From Hyphomonas sp. 34-62-18 (GTDB lineage Bacteria; Pseudomonadota; Alphaproteobacteria; Caulobacterales; Hyphomonadaceae): a DNA stretch of 53,905 nucleotides. Position 1 is the stretch's first letter. Every line of letters starts with the position of its first letter. The stretch covers positions 1-53,905 of the forward strand of contig NZ_NCJT01000026.1 of assembly GCF_002282565.1 (NCBI RefSeq), in the 5' to 3' direction. This document shows positions 28,720 through 37,015 of this stretch, piece after piece. Under the pieces are notes generated by a model that saw only the letters and a list, made by a program, of their open reading frames with translations, ran no database searches and was not told the DNA's origin. Made by a program: the position numbers and the translations under genes.

Positions 28720-29337
28720 ATGCTGAGCAGTCTCGACTGGGCAGGTTTTCTGTTTGCCATTGCCGTCATCGAGCTGACGCCCGGGCCCAATATGGGCTGG
28801 TTGGCGGCGCTGACCCTGAGGGAGGGGCGCAAGGCCGGACTGGCCGCAGTGGCCGGCATCGCTTCTGGCCTGTCACTTCAGCTTCTTGCGGCAGTGACGG
28901 GGCTGACCGCCCTGATTGCCAGCGCGCCGGCGGTGCTGACAGGACTGCACTGGGCCGGGGTGGCGTTCATGCTGTACCTGGCGGCTGATGCGCTGCTCGA
29001 CACCGGCGGGGGCGGCGCGGCGAACGGCACGCAGGATCGAGGGTTTCGCCGGGGGTTCATCGCCAACGTGCTCAATCCCAAGGCGCTGGCCTTTTATGTG
29101 CTGCTGATCAGCCAGTTCGTGAACCCGGAGGATGGCCCGGTCTGGCTGCAGAGCCTGGTGCTCGGGATGATCCATCTGATGGTGGCCACGCTGGTGCATG
29201 GGGGGATCGTGCTGCTGGCAAGCCGGATGGGCGCACGGCTGGAGCGTTGGCGCACCTCGATGGCGGCGCGGCTGACGTTTGCGTCGCTTCTGGTGGGGAT
29301 CGCGATCTGGCTGGCGCTGATGCCGCCGGGGGGCTGA
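28720..29337 (+). CDS. LysE-family translocator
   Basis: 205 residues with six hydrophobic segments and the family signature ELTPGPNMGWL near residue 17-27. LysE/RhtB proteins export amino acids or related molecules; no specific substrate can be named. It starts three bases after the hydrolase stop, so both are probably in one transcript, ended by the terminator at 29416. Confidence 0.9.
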   Translation: MLSSLDWAGFLFAIAVIELTPGPNMGWLAALTLREGRKAGLAAVAGIASGLSLQLLAAVTGLTALIASAPAVLTGLHWAGVAFMLYLAADALLDTGGGGAANGTQDRGFRRGFIANVLNPKALAFYVLLISQFVNPEDGPVWLQSLVLGMIHLMVATLVHGGIVLLASRMGARLERWRTSMAARLTFASLLVGIAIWLALMPPGG

Positions 29338-29415
29338 GGCCCGGCAAGTGGCACGGTGATTGCAACGCCTGGCCTGGAACTGGAAGGCTCCATTTCCGTC
29401 ATGCACTTGATCTTG

Positions 29416-29447
29416 CAGCGGCTTCCCGAGGGAGGCCGCTGTTTTCT
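29416..29447 (+). terminator. Terminator after the LysE gene
   Basis: Stem CAGCGGCTTCC/GGAGGCCGCTG (11 pairs, one G-T) with a CGAG loop (29416-29441), followed by TTTTCTT. It lies 79 bp after the LysE stop and just before the convergent rarD stop. Confidence 0.8.
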
Positions 29448-29456
29448 TATGCCGCG

Positions 29457-30368
29457 TCAGGCGGGGCGCGCGGTGCGTGCCAAGCGCCGGGCCTTGGCGT
29501 CGCCCATGAGGCTGTCGGCAGTAAAGACCACAAGCGCCGTCCAGATAAAGCCGAAGGCGATCGCATGGGTCGAGCCGAAGCCCTCCTTGAAGACAAACAC
29601 AGCGATCAGGAACTGTATGGTGGGGCCGATATACTGCATCATGCCGATGGTGGAGAAGCGCAGACGCTTGGCAGCAAGGGCATAGAAGATAAGCGGGATG
29701 GCGGTAATCGGGCCCGCCGCCATAAGAAGCGGGATGTCTGAGCCGCCTTCCCCGATCCAGCGGCCGCCGGGCTGGGTGGTGGCAAACCAGACGAGCCAGG
29801 CCAGGGCGAGCGGGGCAAGCAGCGTGACCTCAACCAGGAAACCTGCCCGGCTGTCGATGGCGACCTTTTTCCGGATCACCGAATAGCAGGCAAAGGTGAG
29901 GCAGAGGAACAGCGCCACCCAGGGCACGTGCCCGAAGGCAAAAGCCATAACGCCCACGCCGAGAGCGGCAATCGCGACGGCGGCCCATTGGGCCGGGCGC
30001 AGCTTTTCGGAGAAAATCAGCATGCCGAAGAGGACGTTGACGAGCGGATTGATGTAGTAGCCGAGTGACGCCTCCATGGTGCGCCCGGCATTCACCGCCC
30101 AGATGTAGATAGCCCAGTTCGCCCCGATCAGCATGCTGGAGAGGGCGAGCCATTTGAGATTGCTGCCGGCGAACGCGGCGCGGACATCGCGCCAGTTGGC
30201 GGCAAGAGCAATGAACAGGATCGCCGTGGGCACCGACCAGAGGATGCGCTGGGCAAGCAGTTCCAGCGCGCCGATATGCTGCATCGCGCGAATATAAAGT
30301 GGCAGGCTCCCCCAGATCAGGTAGGAGAGAAGCGCGGCGGGAAAACCAAGGCGAAGGGCAGGGCTCAT
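29457..30368 (-). CDS. rarD: EamA-family transporter RarD
   Basis: 303 residues with ten membrane helices. The start (YLIWGSLPLYIRAM) and later ANWAIYIWAVN and ASLGYYINPLVNVLFG are the diagnostic blocks of RarD, related to chloramphenicol-sensitive protein RarD, a DMT-superfamily protein of unknown substrate. The gene stands alone, convergent with the LysE gene. The ATG at 30368 fits the family N-terminus. Confidence 0.92.
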   Translation of the reverse strand: MSPALRLGFPAALLSYLIWGSLPLYIRAMQHIGALELLAQRILWSVPTAILFIALAANWRDVRAAFAGSNLKWLALSSMLIGANWAIYIWAVNAGRTMEASLGYYINPLVNVLFGMLIFSEKLRPAQWAAVAIAALGVGVMAFAFGHVPWVALFLCLTFACYSVIRKKVAIDSRAGFLVEVTLLAPLALAWLVWFATTQPGGRWIGEGGSDIPLLMAAGPITAIPLIFYALAAKRLRFSTIGMMQYIGPTIQFLIAVFVFKEGFGSTHAIAFGFIWTALVVFTADSLMGDAKARRLARTARPA

Positions 30369-30445
30369 GGCGGCGTGCTATAGGCCCCGCCGCTGGCTTC
30401 CGCCACCCGGATTTTGCTCAGTCACATTGCAGCGAAACTCAACGG

Positions 30446-30471
30446 AAAAAGCCGCGCCTTGCGGCGCGGCT
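30446..30471 (-). terminator. Terminator of the TonB-dependent receptor gene
   Basis: Perfect stem AGCCGCGCC/GGCGCGGCT (30450-30458 and 30463-30471) with a four-base loop; on the minus strand it continues into TTTTT (complement of 30446-30450). It is 25 bases beyond the receptor stop. Confidence 0.85.
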
Positions 30472-30495
30472 CTCCGTCAGGCTTGCCCCCCAGCC

Positions 30496-32991
30496 TTACC
30501 CGCCAAACTTGTAGCTGGCCCGGATCCCGATCGCCCGGGGCGCGCCGACATAGGTGTAGTAGGAGCGGACATAGACCGGGTCTCCATTGGCATCTGACAC
30601 GATCTGATTGGAGAGCGGCGAGGAAACAACGCCGGTTTCGTAATACTCATCGAACAGGTTGTTGACGAAGAGGGTCGCCTGCCATTTGCCCGCATCGTAA
30701 ACCGCCGAGGCATTGGCAACACCATAGCTGTCCAGCGTCAGCCCGCCGCCGCGCCCGCCAGTACGGCTGAGGACATCGCCCTGCCAGGAGTAGCCGCCAT
30801 TGAAGGTCAGTGTCCGGCCAGAGGCGAGTGTATGCACGTATGAACCGAAGATCGAGAACTGGTCTTCCGGCGAGCCCGGCAGCCGGTCCCCATTCTGGCC
30901 ATCGAGAAGAATGGTGCCGAAGCCAGGCGGAGAAATCGTGCTGACAAGACCTGGCGCCAGCGCCGTGAGCGAGGCTTCCGAATGGCTGTAACTGCCGCGT
31001 ACGGACAAGGCCTCGGTGACCCGCCAGTTGCCGGACACTTCAAAGCCTTTGGTTTCGGCGCCTTCTGCGTTCACTGTGATCGGGATAGAGGCATTGATCG
31101 TTGCCGAGGTGAGCTGCGGATCTTTCCATTCGATGTAATAGACCGCGCCATTCAGAAAGAGGCGGCCACCGGCGAGTGTTGATTTGAAACCAAGCTCGTA
31201 ATTGATTGTCTTGTCTGGCAGGTACTGAGTTTCATCCCGCGTCGAAACATCTCCGGGGCCGGGCCCGTATTGCTGACCCGGCAACAGCGCGCAGGCGCCC
31301 TGCTGGTTGTCATTTGGGTCATAGTCCGGACAGACGGCAATGCCATTCTCGTTCCCGATCCGGTATCCCTCCGACACGGTGAAGTAGCCGAGAATATCGT
31401 CCGTCACCTGATAGGACGTGTTGAACTTGAAGAGTGTGCCTTCATCCGACTGGCTGGTGCGTTCAGTGCCGTTGGGGCTGCCGGCGGCAAAGTCTGACCG
31501 CAGGCTCGATTCCAGGGCGCTGACGCCGACGGGCAGGAAGTCCGGGTCAAACAGCGGGAAATCGACATCGCTGAAGGATTCAAGATCATACTGATAGTAT
31601 CGTCCGCCTACGGTGACAGACCATTTCTCGGTAATGTCGTAGCTGAGCTCGCCAAAGAAGGCGGACTCTTCGAGTTTGGAGAAGGCCTGCGAGAAGTATT
31701 CAAGATCGTCAGGCCGGTTAAACCCGGCAAAGTCTGCATAACCAGGGGTGTATTCGGCAGAATAGGAGGCGCCCTCAAACTGATTGTAGAAACCGCCAAC
31801 AATCCAGTTCAGCGGACCCTCCGTGGTCGACACAAGACGGAGCTCCTGGTTGATCCGGCTTTCCTTGCCTTTCTCATGGGTGAAGGAAGTGAAGGTCGGG
31901 AAGGCTTCGTAGCTGTATTCCAGCGTAATCAGAAGATCAGTCTGATCCCGTTGGCCATTATCGTTGAACCGGGAATAGCCGGTTGCCGATGTCAGCTCTG
32001 CAAAGCCAAGATCGGCAACCATTTCGAGGGCGAGAAGCTGGTTGGTGATCTCGTTGGGTTCTTCCACCCGCTTGGCGAGTTCATAGTCACCTGCCGGAAC
32101 TGTTGACCGGGCGCTGGAGCCGCGGCGGCCGCCAATATCCGACTGCTGCAGATAATAGGTCAGCGTCGTATCCAGCCAGGGCAGTGGTTCCCACCGGGCC
32201 GCAAGGCGAGCGGAGACGGTTTCCTCGCTGTCGGCATCGGCAACGCGGCGGAGATTTGCAGCAACATCAGCAGGATCTGTGAAGTCCGGGTCCGGATTGG
32301 ACACACCGATCTCACGCACGACATAGGGATAATCAATGAAGCCGGAATCGTTTTCGAAATCGATCGAGCCCCGGATTGCCAGATTGGGAGCAAGGGCCTT
32401 GTTGATGGTGAAGCCGGCGTCATAGGAAAGATCATCGGCTTCTGAATACTGATAGACTTCCGTGCGCACGTCGAGCGTATCGCCTGAAAAGTCCGGCTTC
32501 TTGGGAATGTAACGGATGGCGCCGCCAAGCGTGCCTGCCCCGTAGAGAGTGCCCTGCGGCCCCAGCAGGACCTCCACCCGTTCAAGATCGTTGAGCTTGA
32601 GATCCAGGTAGACCGGGACTTCGCCGATATAGGTGGCCACCGTGCCGCCGCCATTGTTGTTGCCATCGCCCGATCCCAAACCATCGGCGTTGAGGCCGCG
32701 CACGATCAGCGGGTTGCCCTGGCGCCCGCCCCGGTCAACCACGTTGATGCCGGGCACATAGGCCAGCATGTCAGCGAGTTCATCGAAGCCCTGCTCCGTA
32801 ATCTGCTGATCGCCGACGGCAGAGATGTTGAGCGGGATATCCTGCACGCTTTCTGCCCGGCGGGTGGCCGTCACGGTCACAGCCTCTACACGGAGTTCGC
32901 TTTCGGCGTCTTCCTGGGCCTGGGCGGGTAAGGTCAATCCACTGGTTATCACCGCCGCGCTTGCGGTCAGGAGCAGGTATTCCCGGATCAT
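30496..32991 (-). CDS. TonB-dependent outer membrane receptor
   Basis: 831 residues. Signal peptide (cleaved near 26, PAQAQ), a short TonB-box region (EAVTVTATRR), a plug domain (about 50-165, with ADMLAYVPGINVV and LGPQGTLYGAGTLGGAIRY), then a large beta barrel with the final strand ending GIRASYKFGG. It imports a substrate across the outer membrane using TonB energy. No transcription-regulator (FecA-like) extension is present, and the ligand cannot be read from sequence. The start at 32991 follows from the signal peptide; the longer in-frame reading to 33129 is implausible. It is divergent from a TPR-sulfotransferase gene, a pairing found repeatedly in oligotrophic alphaproteobacteria. Confidence 0.95.
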   Translation of the reverse strand: MIREYLLLTASAAVITSGLTLPAQAQEDAESELRVEAVTVTATRRAESVQDIPLNISAVGDQQITEQGFDELADMLAYVPGINVVDRGGRQGNPLIVRGLNADGLGSGDGNNNGGGTVATYIGEVPVYLDLKLNDLERVEVLLGPQGTLYGAGTLGGAIRYIPKKPDFSGDTLDVRTEVYQYSEADDLSYDAGFTINKALAPNLAIRGSIDFENDSGFIDYPYVVREIGVSNPDPDFTDPADVAANLRRVADADSEETVSARLAARWEPLPWLDTTLTYYLQQSDIGGRRGSSARSTVPAGDYELAKRVEEPNEITNQLLALEMVADLGFAELTSATGYSRFNDNGQRDQTDLLITLEYSYEAFPTFTSFTHEKGKESRINQELRLVSTTEGPLNWIVGGFYNQFEGASYSAEYTPGYADFAGFNRPDDLEYFSQAFSKLEESAFFGELSYDITEKWSVTVGGRYYQYDLESFSDVDFPLFDPDFLPVGVSALESSLRSDFAAGSPNGTERTSQSDEGTLFKFNTSYQVTDDILGYFTVSEGYRIGNENGIAVCPDYDPNDNQQGACALLPGQQYGPGPGDVSTRDETQYLPDKTINYELGFKSTLAGGRLFLNGAVYYIEWKDPQLTSATINASIPITVNAEGAETKGFEVSGNWRVTEALSVRGSYSHSEASLTALAPGLVSTISPPGFGTILLDGQNGDRLPGSPEDQFSIFGSYVHTLASGRTLTFNGGYSWQGDVLSRTGGRGGGLTLDSYGVANASAVYDAGKWQATLFVNNLFDEYYETGVVSSPLSNQIVSDANGDPVYVRSYYTYVGAPRAIGIRASYKFGG

Positions 32992-33134
32992 GCGTTCACC
33001 TCTGCATTGTCGTTTCAGGTCCCCTCGACCTGACCAAAGACTGTGCAGAGCGACCCTCCAGCAAGAGACCCGCCAAGGGCAGGTTGGATTTTCCGTCAGT
33101 GTGCAGCAAAGTGCATCGGGAATGCTCAATTCTG

Positions 33135-34769
33135 ATGCAGCCGGGGAGACTTACCCTGCAGGAGACCTTTTCAGACGCTGATTTGACCGGGCAACGGCTG
33201 GCGGAAGCTGCCCGTCTTCTGCGCACGCGCGCTTATCAGGAGGCCCATGCGCTGTGCCTGGCCGTGCTGAAGGAAGCGCCCCGTACAGCGCAGGCCTATT
33301 ATCTGCTGGGGCAACTGGCCCTGGACCATGGCAATATCGGCAAGGCGGAGGAACTTTTCGCGGCCGCTGCGAGCCTTGACCCTGGCCATGCCGCCGCCCT
33401 GGCGCAGCAGGCACGCTGCCTTCTGGGCCTTAACCGGCGCAGCGATGCGGTGGCCAAAGTGCGGGCAGCCGCGGCGCTGGCCCCGGCAGACGCCTTCACC
33501 TGCGATACCATTGGCGTGGTGATGAGCCGGGCGGGGCTGCATGGGGATGCCCTGCCCTTCTATGCGGATGCCACGGCGGCCGAGCCAGGCAATGCCAGCT
33601 ATCAATATAACTATGCGGCAGCACTGCAATTTGCCGGGGATCTGGGCCGGGCGCGGGAAGCTTACCGGCGCTGCGCCGCCGCTGATCCCGATGACACGCG
33701 GGGCCTGCCATCGCTGGTGCAGATCACCCGTCAGACGCCGGAGGGCAATCACATTGCAGAACTGGAGGCAATGTTCGCGCGCCACCGGCAGGATGCTGAT
33801 GCTGCCCTGCGAATCGGCCATGCGCTGGCGAAAACCCATGAGGATCTGAAAGCGCCCGACGCCGCGCTCGACTGGCTCTCCCGCGCCAAGGCGGCCAAGC
33901 GCCAGATGATCCGCCATGATCCAGAGGCGGACAAAGCCCTGTTCGCCGCTGCCAGCGCACTGGCCGGGGCCTTGCCGGTATCCCCTGCTCCGGAGGGCGA
34001 AGGGCCAATCTTCATCTGCGGGATGCCCCGGACGGGAACGACGCTGGTAGACCGTATCCTGACAAGCCACAGCGCCGTGACAGGAGCGGGCGAATTGTCA
34101 GAGCTTGCGCTCTGCCTGAAGCGGGCGGCCAAAACACCGTCCAATCTGGTGCTGGACCCGGAGACCCTGACTGCGGCGCGGAGCGTTGATCTCTCAGCCC
34201 TCGGATCAGCCTATCTGGATAGCGTGCGCGCCTCGCTGGGGCTGGCCGGGCGGTTTACCGACAAAATGCCGCTGAACATTCTGTTGGCGCCGGTGATCCT
34301 GGCTGCCCTGCCGGGTGCCCGGGTGATCTGCCTGCGGCGGCATCCGGCCGATACCGTGCTGTCAAACTACCGGCAGATGTTTGCCACCAGCTTTTCCTAC
34401 TACAACTATGCCTACACTCTGGAGGATACGGCGCGCTACTATGCCGGGTTTGACCGGCTGGCGCAGACCTATGGAAGGATGCTGCCGGCCGCCCGTTTCA
34501 CGGTTGTGCATTACGAGCAGGTGGTGACCGCGCAGGAAGCGGAAACACGGCGTCTTCTGGCGTTTTGCGGCCTGCCCTTCGAGGCGGGCTGCCTGGCCTT
34601 TCATGAAAATGCCGCGCCGGTGGCAACGGCCTCTTCAGCGCAGGTGCGCGAGCCGCTTTATACCTCAGCGCTCGCCCGCTGGCGGCGGTATGAGCAGGGC
34701 CTCAAAGCCGCGCTGGACATATTGGAAGCCGAAGGCTGCCTTCCGCCGGGAGAGCGCGGGCGGGGGTGA
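33135..34769 (+). CDS. TPR-repeat sulfotransferase
   Basis: 544 residues. The N-terminal half (about 20-270) is built of TPR-like helical pairs (AYYLLGQLALDHGNIGKAEELF, then AGDLGRAREAYRRCAAADP). The C-terminal half is a sulfotransferase: 5'-phosphosulfate loop GMPRTGTTLV (296-305) and 3'-phosphate segment RRHPADTVLSNY (401-412). These enzymes move a sulfuryl group from PAPS to an acceptor; tyrosyl-protein or small-molecule acceptors are both conceivable. No signal peptide, so it acts in the cytosol. No convincing ribosome site precedes the ATG at 33135; starts at GTG codons upstream are possible. Divergent from the TonB receptor. Confidence 0.88.
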   Translation: MQPGRLTLQETFSDADLTGQRLAEAARLLRTRAYQEAHALCLAVLKEAPRTAQAYYLLGQLALDHGNIGKAEELFAAAASLDPGHAAALAQQARCLLGLNRRSDAVAKVRAAAALAPADAFTCDTIGVVMSRAGLHGDALPFYADATAAEPGNASYQYNYAAALQFAGDLGRAREAYRRCAAADPDDTRGLPSLVQITRQTPEGNHIAELEAMFARHRQDADAALRIGHALAKTHEDLKAPDAALDWLSRAKAAKRQMIRHDPEADKALFAAASALAGALPVSPAPEGEGPIFICGMPRTGTTLVDRILTSHSAVTGAGELSELALCLKRAAKTPSNLVLDPETLTAARSVDLSALGSAYLDSVRASLGLAGRFTDKMPLNILLAPVILAALPGARVICLRRHPADTVLSNYRQMFATSFSYYNYAYTLEDTARYYAGFDRLAQTYGRMLPAARFTVVHYEQVVTAQEAETRRLLAFCGLPFEAGCLAFHENAAPVATASSAQVREPLYTSALARWRRYEQGLKAALDILEAEGCLPPGERGRG

Positions 34770-34829
34770 CTGGCGCTTGCCGCAGGCGGCGTTAGGGTGG
34801 GCCCGGATAAGGCTTACGGGAGAAACGCC

Positions 34830-35846
34830 ATGCAACATCGCCGCCTCGGCAAAAGCGCCATCTATGTGTCCGACATCTGCATGGGCACGATGACCTTCGG
34901 AACCCAGACCGACGAGAAAGAAGCGTTCCGCATTCTGGACGCAAGCCTGGACGCGGGGATCAACTTCTTTGACACGGCTGAAAATTATCCGGTGCCGCCG
35001 GACCTCAAATATGGCGGGCTGACCGAGGAGATCTTCGGGCGCTGGATGAAGACCAAGGACCGGGACGCGATTATCCTGGCCACAAAGGTGTGCGGGCCCT
35101 CGCATGGCTGGATCAAGGGATCGCAGCGCGCAGGCATGACCGCGCTGGACCGGCACAATATCCGCCGCGCCGTGGAGGCGAGCCTGACCCGTCTGCAGAC
35201 CGACTATATCGACCTCTACCAGACCCATTGGCCCGACCATGGCACGGATTTCGACGAGACGATGGAAACCCTGGATGAGCTGGTGCGCGAAGGTTACGTG
35301 CGCATCGTGGGCTGTTCGAATGAAGATGCCTGGGGGCTGATGAAATCAATCGAGACGTCCAACCGGCTGGGCACTGTCCGCTATCAGACGATCCAGAACA
35401 ATTTCTCGCTGAACAATCGCCGGTTTGAGGATGCTCTCTCCAAGATCTGTGACCGCGAGGGGGTGAGCCTCATCCCCTACTCTCCGCTCGGCGGCGGGGT
35501 GCTGTCTGGCAAGTATCAGGGCGGGTCGTTCCCCGAGGGCGCGCGCTTCTCTGCCTACGCCAACAAGGGCGGGCGCCACACCGTCATGACGCAGCGTTTC
35601 ATCAATGAGAAGACCCTGGCGGCCACCGCCCGCTATATGGAAATCGCCAAACAAGCGGGCATGAGCCCGGTGACGCTGGCAACGGCCTGGTCGAAACAGC
35701 ATAGCTTTGTGGCGTCCACGATTGTCGGCGCGTCGCGCTTTGATCAGCTGGCGGATATTTTGGCCGCCGCCGACCTTGTGTTGCCGGATGATGTGATGAA
35801 GGCGTGCGACAAGGTTTCGCGCGAAATTCTTTATCCGATGGGGTGA
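34830..35846 (+). CDS. Aldo/keto reductase
   Basis: 338 residues, a TIM-barrel NADPH-dependent reductase. Catalytic residues appear in the usual order: Asp 48 and Tyr 53 (FFDTAENY), Lys 86 (ATKVCG) and the His of QTHWPDH. The late segment PYSPLGGGVLSGKYQ is typical of the YghZ/Tas-like bacterial groups. The substrate, probably an aldehyde or ketone, is unknown. The ATG at 34830 agrees with the family start (RRLGKSAIYVSDICMGTM). It ends in a region of hairpins that separates it from the convergent ftsK. Confidence 0.92.
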   Translation: MQHRRLGKSAIYVSDICMGTMTFGTQTDEKEAFRILDASLDAGINFFDTAENYPVPPDLKYGGLTEEIFGRWMKTKDRDAIILATKVCGPSHGWIKGSQRAGMTALDRHNIRRAVEASLTRLQTDYIDLYQTHWPDHGTDFDETMETLDELVREGYVRIVGCSNEDAWGLMKSIETSNRLGTVRYQTIQNNFSLNNRRFEDALSKICDREGVSLIPYSPLGGGVLSGKYQGGSFPEGARFSAYANKGGRHTVMTQRFINEKTLAATARYMEIAKQAGMSPVTLATAWSKQHSFVASTIVGASRFDQLADILAAADLVLPDDVMKACDKVSREILYPMG

Positions 35847-35875
35847 GGGCCGCTCGCAAATTCTGAATGCGATTG

Positions 35876-35954
35876 GGCCAGCTGCCTTTCAGCAGCTGGC
35901 CTTCTCGGGGAAATCGCAGAGCGATTTCTACCCCCTAGAAGCCCCGTCAGGGGC
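35876..35954. terminator. Cluster of three hairpins between aldo/keto reductase and ftsK
   Basis: Three hairpins in a row: GGCCAGCTGC/GCAGCTGGCC (35876-35885 and 35892-35901, followed by TTCTC), GAAATCGC/GCGATTTC (35910-35917 and 35921-35928), and GCCCC/GGGGC (35941-35945 and 35950-35954). The first probably ends the plus-strand gene; the others may serve ftsK on the minus strand, although no long T-run follows. Confidence 0.6.
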
Positions 35955-35980
35955 CCCACCATGGCTGGAAAAGTCTGGAA

Positions 35981-37015
35981 CTAGGCCGCGCTGGCTTTGC
36001 CACCGCCACCGCCGCCAGCGAGCACTTCACGCTTGCCGGCATGGTTTGGCGCGGAGATGACGCCTTCTTCCTCAAGCCGGTCGATCAGGCCGGCGGCTTT
36101 GTTGTAGCCGACCTTGAGGCGGCGCTGGAGATAGGAAGTGGACGCCCGCTGATCTCGCACAACGATCTGCACCGCCTGGGCAAAGAGACCCTCATCATCA
36201 TCGCTGCCGCCACCGGTGCCGAGGATCGCGTCCATCACAGCCGAGCCGGTCGACCCATCATCGGGCGCCTCGAGGATATCCATCACATAGTCCGGCTCGC
36301 CCTGCTCGCGCAGCCAGTCCGCCACGGCGCCGACGTCTTCATCGGCCACGAAAGGACCATGCAGGCGCTGGGATTTCTTGCCGGGGGCCTGGTAGAGAAG
36401 GTCGCCCATGCCGAGGAGCTGTTCAGCGCCCTGCTCGTTGAGGATGGTGCGGCTGTCGACCTTGTTGGTCACCATATAGGAGATACGGGTCGGGAAGTTT
36501 GCCTTGATCGTGCCGGTGATGACGTCGACGGACGGACGCTGGGTGGCGGTGATCAGGTGAATGCCCGCAGCGCGCGCCATCTGGGCGAGGCGCTGGACGC
36601 AGCTTTCCACTTCCTTGCCAGCCACCAGCATCAGGTCTGCCATCTCGTCGATCACGACGACGATGTTGGGGATATGGTCGACCGGCAGGACTTCGGTTTC
36701 ATAGACCGGCTTGCCGCGATCATCGAAAGCAGTCTGCACCTTGCGGGTCATCTCTTCGCCGGCGGCGCGGTATTTTGCGGCTTTCTCGTTATAGCCGGCG
36801 AGGTTCCGGACACCGGCTTTCGACATCAGCTCATAACGGCTTTCCATCTCGCGCACGGTCCATTTCAGCGCGTTGACCGCCTTGTCTGCTTCGGTGACGA
36901 CTGGTGCGAGGAGGTGCGGAATCCCTTCGTATACGGAGAGTTCAAGCTTCTTCGGGTCGATCATGATGAAGCGGCACTGTTCCGGCGTATGACGGTAGAG
37001 CAGTGACAGGATCAT
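35981..37015 (-). CDS. ftsK: FtsK DNA translocase, C-terminal fragment (frame-disrupted gene)
   Basis: Encodes the rest of the FtsK motor after the Walker A loop, in a different frame from the first part. Reading back beyond the formal Met (37015), the frame gives GSTVGVNAMILSLLYRHTP from about base 37033, where an intact gene would have GTTGSGKSVGVNAMILS. Walker B (IPNIVVVIDEMADLM), ATQRPSVDVITG, and the C-terminal gamma winged helix that reads KOPS sites (STSYLQRRLKVGYNKAAGLIDRLEEEG) are complete, followed by a Gly-rich tail. Without Walker A the protein could not hydrolyse ATP. Confidence 0.88.
   Translation of the reverse strand: MILSLLYRHTPEQCRFIMIDPKKLELSVYEGIPHLLAPVVTEADKAVNALKWTVREMESRYELMSKAGVRNLAGYNEKAAKYRAAGEEMTRKVQTAFDDRGKPVYETEVLPVDHIPNIVVVIDEMADLMLVAGKEVESCVQRLAQMARAAGIHLITATQRPSVDVITGTIKANFPTRISYMVTNKVDSRTILNEQGAEQLLGMGDLLYQAPGKKSQRLHGPFVADEDVGAVADWLREQGEPDYVMDILEAPDDGSTGSAVMDAILGTGGGSDDDEGLFAQAVQIVVRDQRASTSYLQRRLKVGYNKAAGLIDRLEEEGVISAPNHAGKREVLAGGGGGGKASAA

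Noticed and set aside
35876..35954. CRISPR-like or mobile repeat
   Set aside because: The three hairpins differ in sequence, and no spacers, cas genes or transposase are nearby.
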